NCBI GenBank assembly: GCA_958295735.1
Contig: OY282369.1
Span: forward strand, 1 to 64,000
DNA length: 64,000 nucleotides
Direction: 5' to 3'
Origin: an uncultured Candidatus Cenarchaeum sp.
GTDB taxonomy: Archaea; Thermoproteota; Nitrososphaeria; Nitrososphaerales; Nitrosopumilaceae
Below are positions 8,987 through 17,500 of this stretch, one piece after another. Under the pieces are notes generated by a model, which ran no database searches, had not been told where the DNA came from, and saw only the letters and a list, made by a program, of their open reading frames with translations. Made by a program: the position numbers and the translations under genes. Numbering within the stretch: the stretch's first letter is position 1; each line of letters opens with the position of its first letter.

Positions 8987-10158
8987 TCCGGCGGCGGGCA
9001 AGGCGGGGAAGCGGTCAAGATGATCGCGGGGGCGCCGGGCATGCCGGATAGTCCGGGATCCCCGCGGGAGGCGCGGCGCGGGAAGGGCGGGACAAGGCCG
9101 CCGCCGTCCTCGCCGCGCCGGCCGGCGCGGGGCCCGGCGGGGGGCGGGAAGGGGGCCGGAAGCGCCGCCTCACCGCGGCGAAGGCCTCGCGCGTGATCCG
9201 GCGCGCGGGGGAGGGCCGCCCGGGGGGGCCGCGCGGCGGCGCGCGCGGAAGGGGCGACACACCCTGGGCACCGCGGCCTTTTTTTCACCACGAAACGCGC
9301 GCGAATCCTGCCGTACGTCCTGCTTCCGCTCTACGGCATCTTTACAACGCTTGTGCCGGAATGCCTCCCGGAGCTGTATCAACCACTTGCTTCGTTGCTG
9401 GTGGACAGCAACGCCCTGGCGTTCGTGCTCGCGTTTGGCTTGCTCGACATGCTTCGCCCGGAGTTGTACGTCCGGCACCTCACAGTCGTCGCGCTCAACG
9501 TCGCATTCTGGCTACCTGTCGCGCACGCGGCAGGCTGGCTGCTAGATCGGAGCGATCGGCGGCGGCGGGAAAAAAAGCGGCTGGGCCGATTGCGGACATT
9601 CACCCATTGTTTTCGCGGGCGGGCGCGCCGGCGCGCGCGGCGCCGCCGGAAAGTATTCGCGGCGGGCTCCCGGGACGGATGCCGCCTAGCGTCCGAGTCT
9701 GGCCGGCGCGTCCCTGCGAATCCCGCTGGCTCCGCGATCCCTTCGCCCGCCGCCGGGCGGGCTCGATGCGCGGGCGGCCGCCGCTCGGGCGGGCCCCGGC
9801 GGGCTCCTGCCGCGCTGGGGCCGGGCCGCCAGGCGGGAAAGCGCCCGGCGTGCTGTACGAGGCCGGCCATCCCCCTCGGCGCGAATCCAGATCAATCAGA
9901 GCACTTCCGCACCTGCGACCAGCGGGTATCTGGCCCCGCGCCCGGCGGCGGCAGGGCCCGCGCCACGCAGGGGACATCGGGGGGGCAGGCAACCTCAAAG
10001 TAAGGTTCCCGCGCATCCGCGGCTACACCGGCATGCGGAGCTTGACGCACGGCGCGCGCAGGAGGTGCCGCTCCGCCGCGCCGCGGCCGCCGCAGGCGAG
10101 GTTGTGAGACAGATTGTTTTTCACACAAGGCTAAAAATCGTCGAACCGCGCGCGATCC
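8987..10158. other. Spacer with a lower-GC fragment and a degenerate region
   Basis: The part at about 8987-9280 and 9600-10080 is GC-rich and holds no supportable gene. The segment at about 9285-9585 is visibly less GC-rich and is described separately. Around 10085-10160 AT-richer sequence (TTTTTCACACAAGGC) leads into the first ISH3-type copy. Confidence 0.5.
9290..9583 (+). pseudogene. Fragment of a small membrane protein gene (start lost or non-standard)
   Basis: One frame reads KRARILPYVLLPLYGIFTTL, then VPECLPELYQPLASLLVDSN, ALAFVLAFGLLDMLRPELYV and LNVAFWLPVAHAAGWLLDRS, ending in a basic RRRREKKR. That is two to three membrane-like helices with a basic end, in DNA less GC-rich than its surroundings. 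There is no ATG at the expected point: the codon before KRARI is ACG, and the first usable start is GTG 9353. Downstream the frame runs into GC-rich noncoding DNA. I read it as a decayed or truncated gene; the family is not recognised. Confidence 0.3.
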
Positions 10159-10163
10159 GGCTA

Positions 10164-11817
10164 CAGTTAACGCAAAAGTGGCGGAATCCGCCACCGAGGC
10201 CGGCGGCGATCCAAGGGGCCGGCCACCGGAAGATGCATAAAGGATAGTCCCTGGCGGCTTTTCAACCACCATGAAGAAAAGCCGCCTGGGACGCATCAGG
10301 GGAGTGCCATACCAATATGAACGAATGATCGACATGGTGACCAAAGGCGTGGGCGTCTGCAAGTTCTCGGACGCCCCCAACGCCAAGTACGGGGCGCGCA
10401 ACCTGGTCGGGTGCATCCTGGAGGCGGCCACGGGCAAGGGCAACATGGCCTGCGCCGCGGAGGCCAGGCGGGAGGCGCAGGAGGCTACCTGCACGGCCGG
10501 CGCCGACATGCCGTCGGGCGAGTGGGTGCGCCTGGCGATGCGCGGCGTGACTCCGGGCATGGCGGTCGGGGCGCTGTACGCGCAGATCTGCTACGTGCTG
10601 GCGGAGATGCGCCACGTCGGGAAGATCGACGACGAGCTCGACGTGGCGATCGACTTCCACAACGTGCGGCGCTTCGACAAGAAGCCCGGCCCGGAGCTTG
10701 TCCGCGGCGGGGACAAGGCGTCAAAGTCCAAGGCGTTCTACGAGACGTACTGCACCATACAGTGCCTCGTGGGCGGCCAGAGGCTCACGCTGGGCATGTT
10801 CCCGTACACCTCGGCCGACAGCCACGCCGTGGCCGTGCGCGCCCTGCTCGCCGCCTGCAGGAAGCACGGCGTGCGGCTGGGGAAGGTCATGATGGACCGC
10901 GAGTTCTTTTCGCAGTCAATGGTCTCCCTGCTCCAGGAATCGGGCGTCAAGTGGCTCATGCCGTGCCCGAACACGCCCTACGTAATACGGGCCCTCGCCG
11001 ATTTCGAGGCAGGCAGGCGCGAGCGGGCCTCGGACGCGGTGATTACCTCGTCGGGGGGCCTGAAGTGCCCGTACACGATGGTGGTAACCGAAAGGAGATC
11101 CGGGAGCAAGAAGGACGACTGGCGCAAGGAGCCGCACGAAAAATACATCGCGTTCGCCACCAACGATCCGGGCATCGACGTGGACAAGTACTCCAAGCGC
11201 TGGGGCATAGAGACGAACTACCGGATGCTGGAATCGATGCGGGTCAAGACACGGAGCACCGGGCACGGTCCCCGGGTCACGTGCGTGGCCATCACCATAA
11301 TGCTCTTCAACGCGTGGGTGCTGGTTGGCGCGCTGGCCGGGCTGCCGGGCGACGCGGCCCGCGCGGGGCGCCCGATCAGGCTGCACTCGGCGCTGGTCGC
11401 CATGGCCGTCCTGGTGTGGTACCCGGACACGGGCCCGGGCCCGCCGCCAATCGCTCCGTAGATAGTTTCTCCGCGGGTGGCCGCGCCGCGGGTGGCCGCG
11501 CCGCGGGTGGCCGCGCCGCGGCCCGCCCCGATCCTCCCGCGCGGCCCGCCGCGCCCGGCGGCGATCGCCCGCGCCATTCCCCGCGCGGCCGCCGCCGTTC
11601 CCGCGCCGCCCGTTCCGCCGGGGGATCCCGCGCGCCGCATCGCGCGCGGCCGCGCCCCTGCCCCGGCCCGCCGCGACTTTCCGCCGCCGCGCCCCGGGGC
11701 GCGCCGCCATAACCGCCGCGATCCCGCCCAACGCGGCCGCGGCCCGCCAGACCTCGCGTTTCCGGGGATTTTCGGGCCGGAAACGGCGTGCCGTGCGGCA
11801 TACATTTGCGTTAACTG
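10164..11817 (+). mobile_element. ISH3-type insertion sequence, copy 1 (of a tandem pair)
   Basis: The ends are CAGTTAACGCAAA (10164 onward) and its inverse TTTGCGTTAACTG (to 11817). The element is preceded by GGCTA (10159-10163) and followed by GGCTA (11818-11822), a 5-bp target duplication. It contains one transposase gene. The 3' noncoding part holds about three copies of a 15-bp GC-rich repeat (CCGCGGGTGGCCGCG). Confidence 0.88.
10271..11461 (+). CDS. ISH3-type (IS4-related) DDE transposase
   Basis: A 396-residue transposase. Catalytic-core features in order: AIDFHNVRRFDKK (first Asp), KVMMDREFFSQ (second Asp, the DR-F-F signature), LMPCPNTP, and YSKRWGIETNYRMLESMRVK, which contains the Y-x2-R-x3-E-x6-K/R signature with the catalytic Glu. 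This order and the KRWxIETxYR block are typical of ISH3 and related IS4-group archaeal transposases. A TATA-like CATAAAGGA (about 10235) lies upstream of ATG 10271. It differs from copy 2 at only a handful of residues. Confidence 0.9.
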   Translation: MKKSRLGRIRGVPYQYERMIDMVTKGVGVCKFSDAPNAKYGARNLVGCILEAATGKGNMACAAEARREAQEATCTAGADMPSGEWVRLAMRGVTPGMAVGALYAQICYVLAEMRHVGKIDDELDVAIDFHNVRRFDKKPGPELVRGGDKASKSKAFYETYCTIQCLVGGQRLTLGMFPYTSADSHAVAVRALLAACRKHGVRLGKVMMDREFFSQSMVSLLQESGVKWLMPCPNTPYVIRALADFEAGRRERASDAVITSSGGLKCPYTMVVTERRSGSKKDDWRKEPHEKYIAFATNDPGIDVDKYSKRWGIETNYRMLESMRVKTRSTGHGPRVTCVAITIMLFNAWVLVGALAGLPGDAARAGRPIRLHSALVAMAVLVWYPDTGPGPPPIAP

Positions 11818-11822
11818 GGCTA

Positions 11823-13461
11823 CAGTTAACGCAAAAGTGGCGGAATCCGCCACCGAGGCCGGCGGCGATCCAAGGGGCCGGCCACCGGAAGATGCATAAA
11901 GGATAGTCCCTGGCGGCTTTTCAACCACCATGAAGAAAAGCCGCCTGGGACGCATCAGGGGAGTGCCATACCAATATGAACGAATGATCGACATGGTGAC
12001 CAAAGGCGTGGGCGTCTGCAAGTTCTCGGACGCCCCCAACGCCAAGTACGGGGCGCGCAACCTGGTCGGGTGCATCCTGGAGGCGGCCACGGGCAAGGGC
12101 AACATGGCCTGCGCCGCGGAGGCCAGGCGGGAGGCGCAGGAGGCTACCTGCACGGCCGTCGCCGACATGCCGTCGGGCGAGTGGGTGCGCCTGGCGATGC
12201 GCGGCGTGACTCCGGGCATGGCGGTCGGGGCGCTGTACGCGCAGATCTGCTACGTGCTGGCGGAGATGCGGCGCGTCGGGAAGATCGACGACGAGCTCGA
12301 CGTGGCGATCGACTTCCACAACGTGCGGCGCTTCGACAAGAAGCCCGGCCCGGAGCTCGTCCGCGGCGGGGACAAGGCGTCAAAGTCCAAGGCGTTCTAC
12401 GAGACGTACTGCACCATACAGTGCCTCGTGGACGGCCAGAGGCTCACGCTGGGCATGTTCCCGTACACCTCGGCCGACAGCCACGCCGTGGCCGTGCGCG
12501 CCCTGCTCGCCTCCTGCAGGGAGCACGGCGTGCGGCTGGGGAAGGTCATGATGGACCGCGAGTTCTTTTCGCAGTCAATGGTCTCCCTGCTCCAGGAATC
12601 GGGCGTCAAGTGGCTCATGCCGTGCCCGAACACGCCCTACGTAATACGGGCCCTCGCCGATTTCGAGGCAGGCAGGCGCGAGCGGGCCTCGGACGCGGTG
12701 ATCACCTCGTCGGGGGGCCTGAAGTGCCCGTACACGATGGTGGTAACCGAAAGGAGATCCGGGAGCAAGAAGGACGACTGGCGCAAGGAGCCGCACGAAA
12801 AATACATCGCGTTCGCCACCAACGATCCGGGCATCGACGTGGACAAGTACTCCAAGCGCTGGGGCATAGAGACGAACTACCGGATGCTGGAATCGATGCG
12901 GGTCAAGACACGGAGCACCGGGCACGGTCCCCGGGTCATGTGCATGGCCATCACCATAATGCTCTTCAACGCGTGGGTGCTGGTCGGCGCGCTGGCCGGG
13001 CTGCCGGGCGACGCGGCCCGCGCGGGGCGCCCGATCAGGCTGCACTCGGCGCTGGTCGCCATGGCCGTCCTGGTGTGGTACCCGGACACGGGCCCTGGCC
13101 CGCCGCCAATTGCTCCGTAGGTGGTTTCTCCGCGGGTGGCCGCGCCGCGGGTGGCCGCGCCGCGCCCCGCCCCGATCCTCCCGCGCGGCCCGCCGCGCCC
13201 GGCGGCGATCGCCCGCGCCATTCCCCGCGCGGCCGCCGCCGTTCCCGCGCCGCCCGTTCCGCCGGGGGATCCCGCGCGCCGCATCGCGCGCGGCCGCGCC
13301 CCTGCCCCGGCCCGCCGCGACTTTCCGCCGCCGCGCCCCGGGCCGCGCCGCCATAACCGCCGCGATCCCGCCCAACGCGGCCGCGGCCCGCCAGACCTCG
13401 CGTTTCCTGGTATTTTCGGGCCGGAAACGGCGTGCCGTGCGGCATACATTTGCGTTAACTG
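11823..13461 (+). mobile_element. ISH3-type insertion sequence, copy 2
   Basis: Same ends as copy 1 (CAGTTAACGCAAA and inverse). It is flanked by GGCTA at 11818-11822 (shared with copy 1) and GGCTA at 13462-13466. It is 15 bp shorter than copy 1, accounted for by one fewer 15-bp repeat unit after the transposase gene. Confidence 0.88.
11930..13120 (+). CDS. ISH3-type DDE transposase, copy 2
   Basis: A 396-residue transposase with the same catalytic blocks as the gene at 10271-11461 (AIDFHNVRRFDKK, MMDREFFSQ, KRWGIETNYRMLE). Differences are few, for example Ala to Val in TAVADMPS and a K-to-E change in the CREHGVRLG segment. Both copies are full length and could be active. Confidence 0.9.
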   Translation: MKKSRLGRIRGVPYQYERMIDMVTKGVGVCKFSDAPNAKYGARNLVGCILEAATGKGNMACAAEARREAQEATCTAVADMPSGEWVRLAMRGVTPGMAVGALYAQICYVLAEMRRVGKIDDELDVAIDFHNVRRFDKKPGPELVRGGDKASKSKAFYETYCTIQCLVDGQRLTLGMFPYTSADSHAVAVRALLASCREHGVRLGKVMMDREFFSQSMVSLLQESGVKWLMPCPNTPYVIRALADFEAGRRERASDAVITSSGGLKCPYTMVVTERRSGSKKDDWRKEPHEKYIAFATNDPGIDVDKYSKRWGIETNYRMLESMRVKTRSTGHGPRVMCMAITIMLFNAWVLVGALAGLPGDAARAGRPIRLHSALVAMAVLVWYPDTGPGPPPIAP

Positions 13462-13505
13462 GGCTAATCGCGAGCTTTTTATGCATGCCCAGCAGACCAA
13501 AATTC

Positions 13506-13763
13506 ATGGTTACGGCATCGGCCACGGTTGGCGCGGCGGACAGGGCCGAAGCGGGATTCTCCGCAACGCCCCACGGCGACGGCCGACGCAGCGCGGCGGT
13601 CTGCGCCCCTCAGCCGATGTTGCGGCTGACGGGTAACCACAACTCGGCCGCAACGCCCCCGCACCGGAGCGAGGTAGTGGCCTCCATGGAGGGGGCCGGT
13701 GTGGAGGAACAAAGTCCTCAGAGGAACAAAGTCCTCAGAGGAACAAACACTAGTCCGCCGTGA
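13506..13763 (+). CDS. Small hypothetical protein (uncertain)
   Basis: An 85-residue frame beginning MVTASATVGAADRAE. The only support is position: an AT box CTTTTTATGC (about 13475-13484) stands about 25-30 bp upstream of ATG 13506, as for the real leaderless genes here. The composition is unremarkable, no domain is recognisable, and the last third is encoded by a 17-bp tandem repeat (NKVLRGTN). It may be spurious or a remnant cut by the ISH3 insertion immediately upstream. Confidence 0.3.
   Translation: MVTASATVGAADRAEAGFSATPHGDGRRSAAVCAPQPMLRLTGNHNSAATPPHRSEVVASMEGAGVEEQSPQRNKVLRGTNTSPP
13705..13750. repeat. 17-bp tandem repeat with internal dyad
   Basis: AGGAACAAAGTCCTCAG occurs at 13705 and 13722, with a third partial copy at 13739. 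Each unit contains GAGGA...TCCTC, a short inverted repeat, so the array could form small hairpins. Confidence 0.75.
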
Positions 13764-14077
13764 GCCGCGCGGGCACCATGCATGGGCTTGGGCGGCTTGG
13801 CCAATATATTGTGATCTTCGCCGGCGCTGTGTAGTTTCACGTCCGCTCGCCAACCACGCCCACGAGCAACCAGCCTGTCATCCACACGGGCACGGTCAAA
13901 TAACGTATCCGTGTCTGCGCCCGGCGCGGCGGGGGCGCGCGCTCCCGACTGCCGGTGGGTCTGCCGCGGACGCAAGCGCGGCGCCATGCGACGTGCAGAC
14001 GCTTTTCCTCCCGGCCCCGCCCGCCGCCAACGGGAAGGGCTGCACCCACCGGCATCGCGCCGCCGCGAGGAAATGAA
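13764..14077. other. Spacer before the N6-adenine methyltransferase
   Basis: About 310 bp with an AT-rich patch (CCAATATATTGTGATC near 13800). An open frame crosses it and ends in TGA at 14074-14076, just before the methyltransferase start, but its translation is low-complexity and I do not support it as a gene. Confidence 0.45.
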
Positions 14078-16876
14078 TTGTCTGGTCAAGCCGGGCACAC
14101 CCACGAGCAGGCAGTCAACGGGAAAATAGCGGAAATATTGAACCGGCGGCACGGCTGGACGGCCAAGGCGGAGCGATCTAGAAGAATCGTAGGCAACAGA
14201 GGACTAACGCCAGACATCGTAGTAGAGGCTCACGGGACGGCGGTCGTCGTCGAGACGGAATATCCTCCGGCCGCCGGACTGGACGGCGACGTAGATAGGT
14301 TAGCTGAGAAGGAAATCGTAGGAATCGGCCCGATATCCTCCACGATCGGGATGAAAATCCCGAAAGATCTAAAACAGCTCGACGGCGGTGAGCTAGAATC
14401 GTCACTGTCCGCACGGTCAGACTTTCAGTATTACGTCAAATACCGAGACTGCTCCAAGTTTCCGTCCTCCGGATACTTGAAGGGATCCCTGTCCGACTTG
14501 GCGGCTGCGATAAACCTGACATCTATCCCATGGGACAGAATACACAAATGCGTGTCCACGATGCAGAACAGCATAAAGGAGATCTCGAACAAACTTGAGC
14601 AGACAGATGACACAGTCAAGAAGGCCATCTGCACGCACATGCGGCAGAACCCGTCAGTCCAGACGTGGGACATGGCTGGCCTAATAATCCTCAACGCGGG
14701 AATATTCTACGAGGGATTGGCCGCCAAGCACGACAAGGTTGTTCCACTTTCTGCACTGTCAGTCCTGCACAGATTGCCGCAAAAAAACATAACCGACGCG
14801 TGGGACAACGTGATGGGCAAGATTGACTACGTGCCCATATTCAGGGATGCCGTCGAGATAGTACGGTCGCTTCCAGCGGGAATCGCCGGAGATGTGCTAG
14901 ACGCGATGCATCTGACGGTATCAACCATAGTCGCCCTCAAAGTGTCCAAATCGGGAGACGTTTACGGCTCCCTGTACCAAAGCATGCTGGAAGATCGGAA
15001 GAAGATAGCCGCGTTTTACACGAGGCCGGAAGCAGCCGCGCTCCTGACCGGCTTGGTGATGCCTCCTAGCGACGACATCGCATGGAAGGACGATGAGTGG
15101 GTCAAGGGCTTGCGCATAGCTGACTTTGCTTGCGGGACTGGCATGCTGCTGACACACGCGTATCACCACATAAGGCACAGCACGCGCGCCGACATGTCCG
15201 AGCTGCACAAGCACGTGATGGAAAACTGTTTTTACGGCTACGACATAATGCCTACGGCCACGCATCTGACCGTGTCCAATCTTGCCGGACTCTCGCCAGA
15301 CGAGCTGTTCGACATGTCACACATCTACACGCTGCCCATGGGCAAGAAGGTGGGCGGAGCGGGATATAATCTAGGCTCCCTGGACCTGATAGAGCAGCTT
15401 GAGCATTTCACCGACGCAGGGATACGACACGGCGGGCACGGAAGTGCATCGACGGGGACAGTGGCGGTGCGGCACCGATCCTGCGACTATATACTCATGA
15501 ATCCGCCCTACGCTAGGGCCACAAACCACGGGGGAAGCCACACAGATCCAGTGCCGCCGTTTGCAGTGTTTGGAAATACCCGCGAGGTGCAACAGGCAAT
15601 GGCGGATCGCTGCAAAAAAATATATTCGAACACATGCGCGCATGGCAATGCCGGCCTCGCCTCGTATTTTGTCGCCATTTGTGACAAAAAGTTAAAGCTG
15701 GAGGGAGCGATGGGACTGATACTTCCTTCCACCGTCCTCACCGGCGCGGCGTGGAGTGGGGTAAGGCAGTTGTTGGCAGAATGGTATGACGACATAACGC
15801 TGATACTGGCAGGCGGAAACAGAGGCACGTATTCGTCGGATACCCACATAAACGAGACTCTGCTGATCGCGCGCCACCGTGAAGCGAGTAGAGCATCGGG
15901 GGATGACAAGGCCAGGATCAAGCTGGTTTTGCTTGAACGAATTCCAGCATCTCGGCTCGAGGCCATAGAGATTGCCAAGCAGATACGGATGGCCACGCCT
16001 GTCCGAATGGAAAACGACGTAGGGGACACGTCGGTGAAGGTGGGCAACTGCGTTGTGGGAAGAATGCTAGACTGCCCAACCGACGGTGACAAGTGGTGGG
16101 TAGGCAATGTCCTGCATGCCGGGCTCTTTTCGCTTGCCTATAAAGTGACCCGCGGGCTGGACGGGATATCCATGACGGGACTGAACAGGTTAGGAAATCT
16201 TGGAAAGATTGACCGCGACATAGCTGACAACAAGCCCGGTCTCCGCGCGCCTTTCCAAAAGACAGAATACCGTAAAGAATCAAAATATGCCTGCCTGTGG
16301 GGCAACGATTCTGATCTGCAGCAGGCCATGGTGGTGGTTCCCGACTGTTCCTTGGAAGCAAAACACAATGTTGGCGCTTCGCACGTGAACGAGGCTTGGC
16401 GCACCGCAACGCGCGTACACATAAACAGGCAAGTGGGATACGCATCACAGAGGCTTATCGCCGCGTACACGCGAAATCCGACGCTGGGTGGTAGCGGGTG
16501 GCCGAACATGATGCTAGACGAATCTCATGAAAAGGCGTTCACGGTGTGGTGCAACTCGCTGTTTGGCATACTCACATATTGGATGATTGCTGGTTCCCAG
16601 CAAGGTGGAAGAGGCCGAATGAGCAAGATCGCATTTGAAACATTTCCTGTGCTGGATTTTGCAAGACTTTCTAAAAAGCAACTTGCAAAGTTCGATCGCC
16701 TGTTTGATAAGACATGCGTCAAAGAATTGCTTCCAATAAACAGGATTGAGCAAGATGCAACAAGGCAGAGTCTGGACAAGGGGATTCTAGGCATATTGGG
16801 AATCGAAATGAAGTTAGACCCGATATACAAGCAGCTGGTGAGAGAGCCGCAGTTTGCCCGCAAGTTGCAGAAATAA
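14078..16876 (+). CDS. Large N6-adenine DNA methyltransferase (type IIG / PglX-like)
   Basis: A 932-residue protein. SAM motif I is ADFACGTG at 348-355. The catalytic motif IV NPPY is at 475-478 (LMNPPYARATNHGG). Such Eco57I/type IIG-like methylases modify adenine N6. The N-terminal ~60 residues contain GLTPDIVVEAHGTAVVVETE, which recalls a PD-(D/E)XK core but lacks a clear ExK, so an active nuclease is uncertain. A target-recognition-like region follows the core (about 660-900). There is no ATG near the conserved N-terminus; the TTG at 14078 is preceded by GAGG with 7 bp spacing and is chosen. Codon use is far less GC-rich than in surrounding genes, suggesting recent acquisition. Flanking genes do not form an obvious system with it. 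Confidence 0.85.
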   Translation: MSGQAGHTHEQAVNGKIAEILNRRHGWTAKAERSRRIVGNRGLTPDIVVEAHGTAVVVETEYPPAAGLDGDVDRLAEKEIVGIGPISSTIGMKIPKDLKQLDGGELESSLSARSDFQYYVKYRDCSKFPSSGYLKGSLSDLAAAINLTSIPWDRIHKCVSTMQNSIKEISNKLEQTDDTVKKAICTHMRQNPSVQTWDMAGLIILNAGIFYEGLAAKHDKVVPLSALSVLHRLPQKNITDAWDNVMGKIDYVPIFRDAVEIVRSLPAGIAGDVLDAMHLTVSTIVALKVSKSGDVYGSLYQSMLEDRKKIAAFYTRPEAAALLTGLVMPPSDDIAWKDDEWVKGLRIADFACGTGMLLTHAYHHIRHSTRADMSELHKHVMENCFYGYDIMPTATHLTVSNLAGLSPDELFDMSHIYTLPMGKKVGGAGYNLGSLDLIEQLEHFTDAGIRHGGHGSASTGTVAVRHRSCDYILMNPPYARATNHGGSHTDPVPPFAVFGNTREVQQAMADRCKKIYSNTCAHGNAGLASYFVAICDKKLKLEGAMGLILPSTVLTGAAWSGVRQLLAEWYDDITLILAGGNRGTYSSDTHINETLLIARHREASRASGDDKARIKLVLLERIPASRLEAIEIAKQIRMATPVRMENDVGDTSVKVGNCVVGRMLDCPTDGDKWWVGNVLHAGLFSLAYKVTRGLDGISMTGLNRLGNLGKIDRDIADNKPGLRAPFQKTEYRKESKYACLWGNDSDLQQAMVVVPDCSLEAKHNVGASHVNEAWRTATRVHINRQVGYASQRLIAAYTRNPTLGGSGWPNMMLDESHEKAFTVWCNSLFGILTYWMIAGSQQGGRGRMSKIAFETFPVLDFARLSKKQLAKFDRLFDKTCVKELLPINRIEQDATRQSLDKGILGILGIEMKLDPIYKQLVREPQFARKLQK

Positions 16877-17471
16877 GATCTGGAATGCACGGCATGCGAC
16901 GAGCCGCGGACGCCCATGGATGAGAGGCTGTCCCGCCGGGCTCTAGTCCGAGGGCAAGAAGGGACCGAGCGGCATGAAAGGCTTGATGCGTGACGCTCAG
17001 GAAAGACCGCCCGGGCTACAGATACACAGACTAGTGGCCGAGCAGCCTGCAAAGTCAGATGGTCTCCCTCCCCCCCCCCCCCCGTGTCCGACACCCCCTC
17101 CAGCAACGCCTATGCGAACAGCCGGCAAAGTCAGATGGTCTCTTCCCCTACGCGGCGAACGTTCTGGAGGGGCAGAAGGCCGGATGCGAACAGCCGGCAA
17201 AGTCAGATGGTCTCTTCCCCTACGCGGCGAACGTTCTGGAGGGGCAGAAGGCCGGATGCGAACAGCCGGCAAAGTCAGATGGTCTCTTCCCCCCCCCCCC
17301 GCTGGCACGGACCAGGATCAAAGGCGCCATCGCGCCCGCGGCCGGCAGGCAACCGACTCCGCATGTTACGCTACTGTAGTCTATCTCACAATCATGACCA
17401 CTATGACCCCGGCGGAGCAGTTTTTCACGCCTAAAATTCGAATTATGGGATGGACTAGCCCGCCGGTCACG
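16877..17471. other. Spacer carrying a 72-bp repeat array and poly-C tracts
   Basis: No supportable gene lies between the methyltransferase stop and the NAD kinase promoter. The middle is occupied by a tandem repeat array with homopolymer C runs, listed separately. The last part (TTTTTCACGCCTAAAATTCG near 17420-17440) is AT-richer and could hold a terminator or promoter, but nothing decisive is visible. Confidence 0.5.
17039..17299. repeat. 72-bp tandem repeat with C14 and C11 tracts
   Basis: The motif CAGCCGGCAAAGTCAGATGG and the following TCTC appears at about 17041 (one mismatch), 17117, 17189 and 17261. The last three are exactly 72 bp apart and the DNA between them is identical, so this is a minisatellite and not a CRISPR. 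The first copy is followed by 14 C (17070-17083), the last by 11 C (17289-17299); the middle units have four C then TACGCGG, suggesting homopolymer expansion at the array edges. Confidence 0.85.
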
Positions 17472-17480
17472 CTTTTATTT
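17472..17480 (+). promoter_or_regulatory. TATA box of the NAD kinase gene
   Basis: CTTTTATTT, about 25-29 bp upstream of ATG 17501, predicting a leaderless mRNA. Confidence 0.6.
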
Positions 17481-17500
17481 GGCTGGGGCCGCCGGGCCGC

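Noticed and set aside
13699-14076. 125-codon frame ending just before the N6 methyltransferase
   Set aside because: The position would suit an operon partner, but the translation is low-complexity, begins inside a tandem repeat, and matches nothing.
17039-17299. CRISPR-like array (four ~25-bp repeats at regular spacing)
   Set aside because: The DNA between repeats is identical in consecutive units, so there are no spacers; it is a 72-bp tandem repeat, and no cas genes are nearby.
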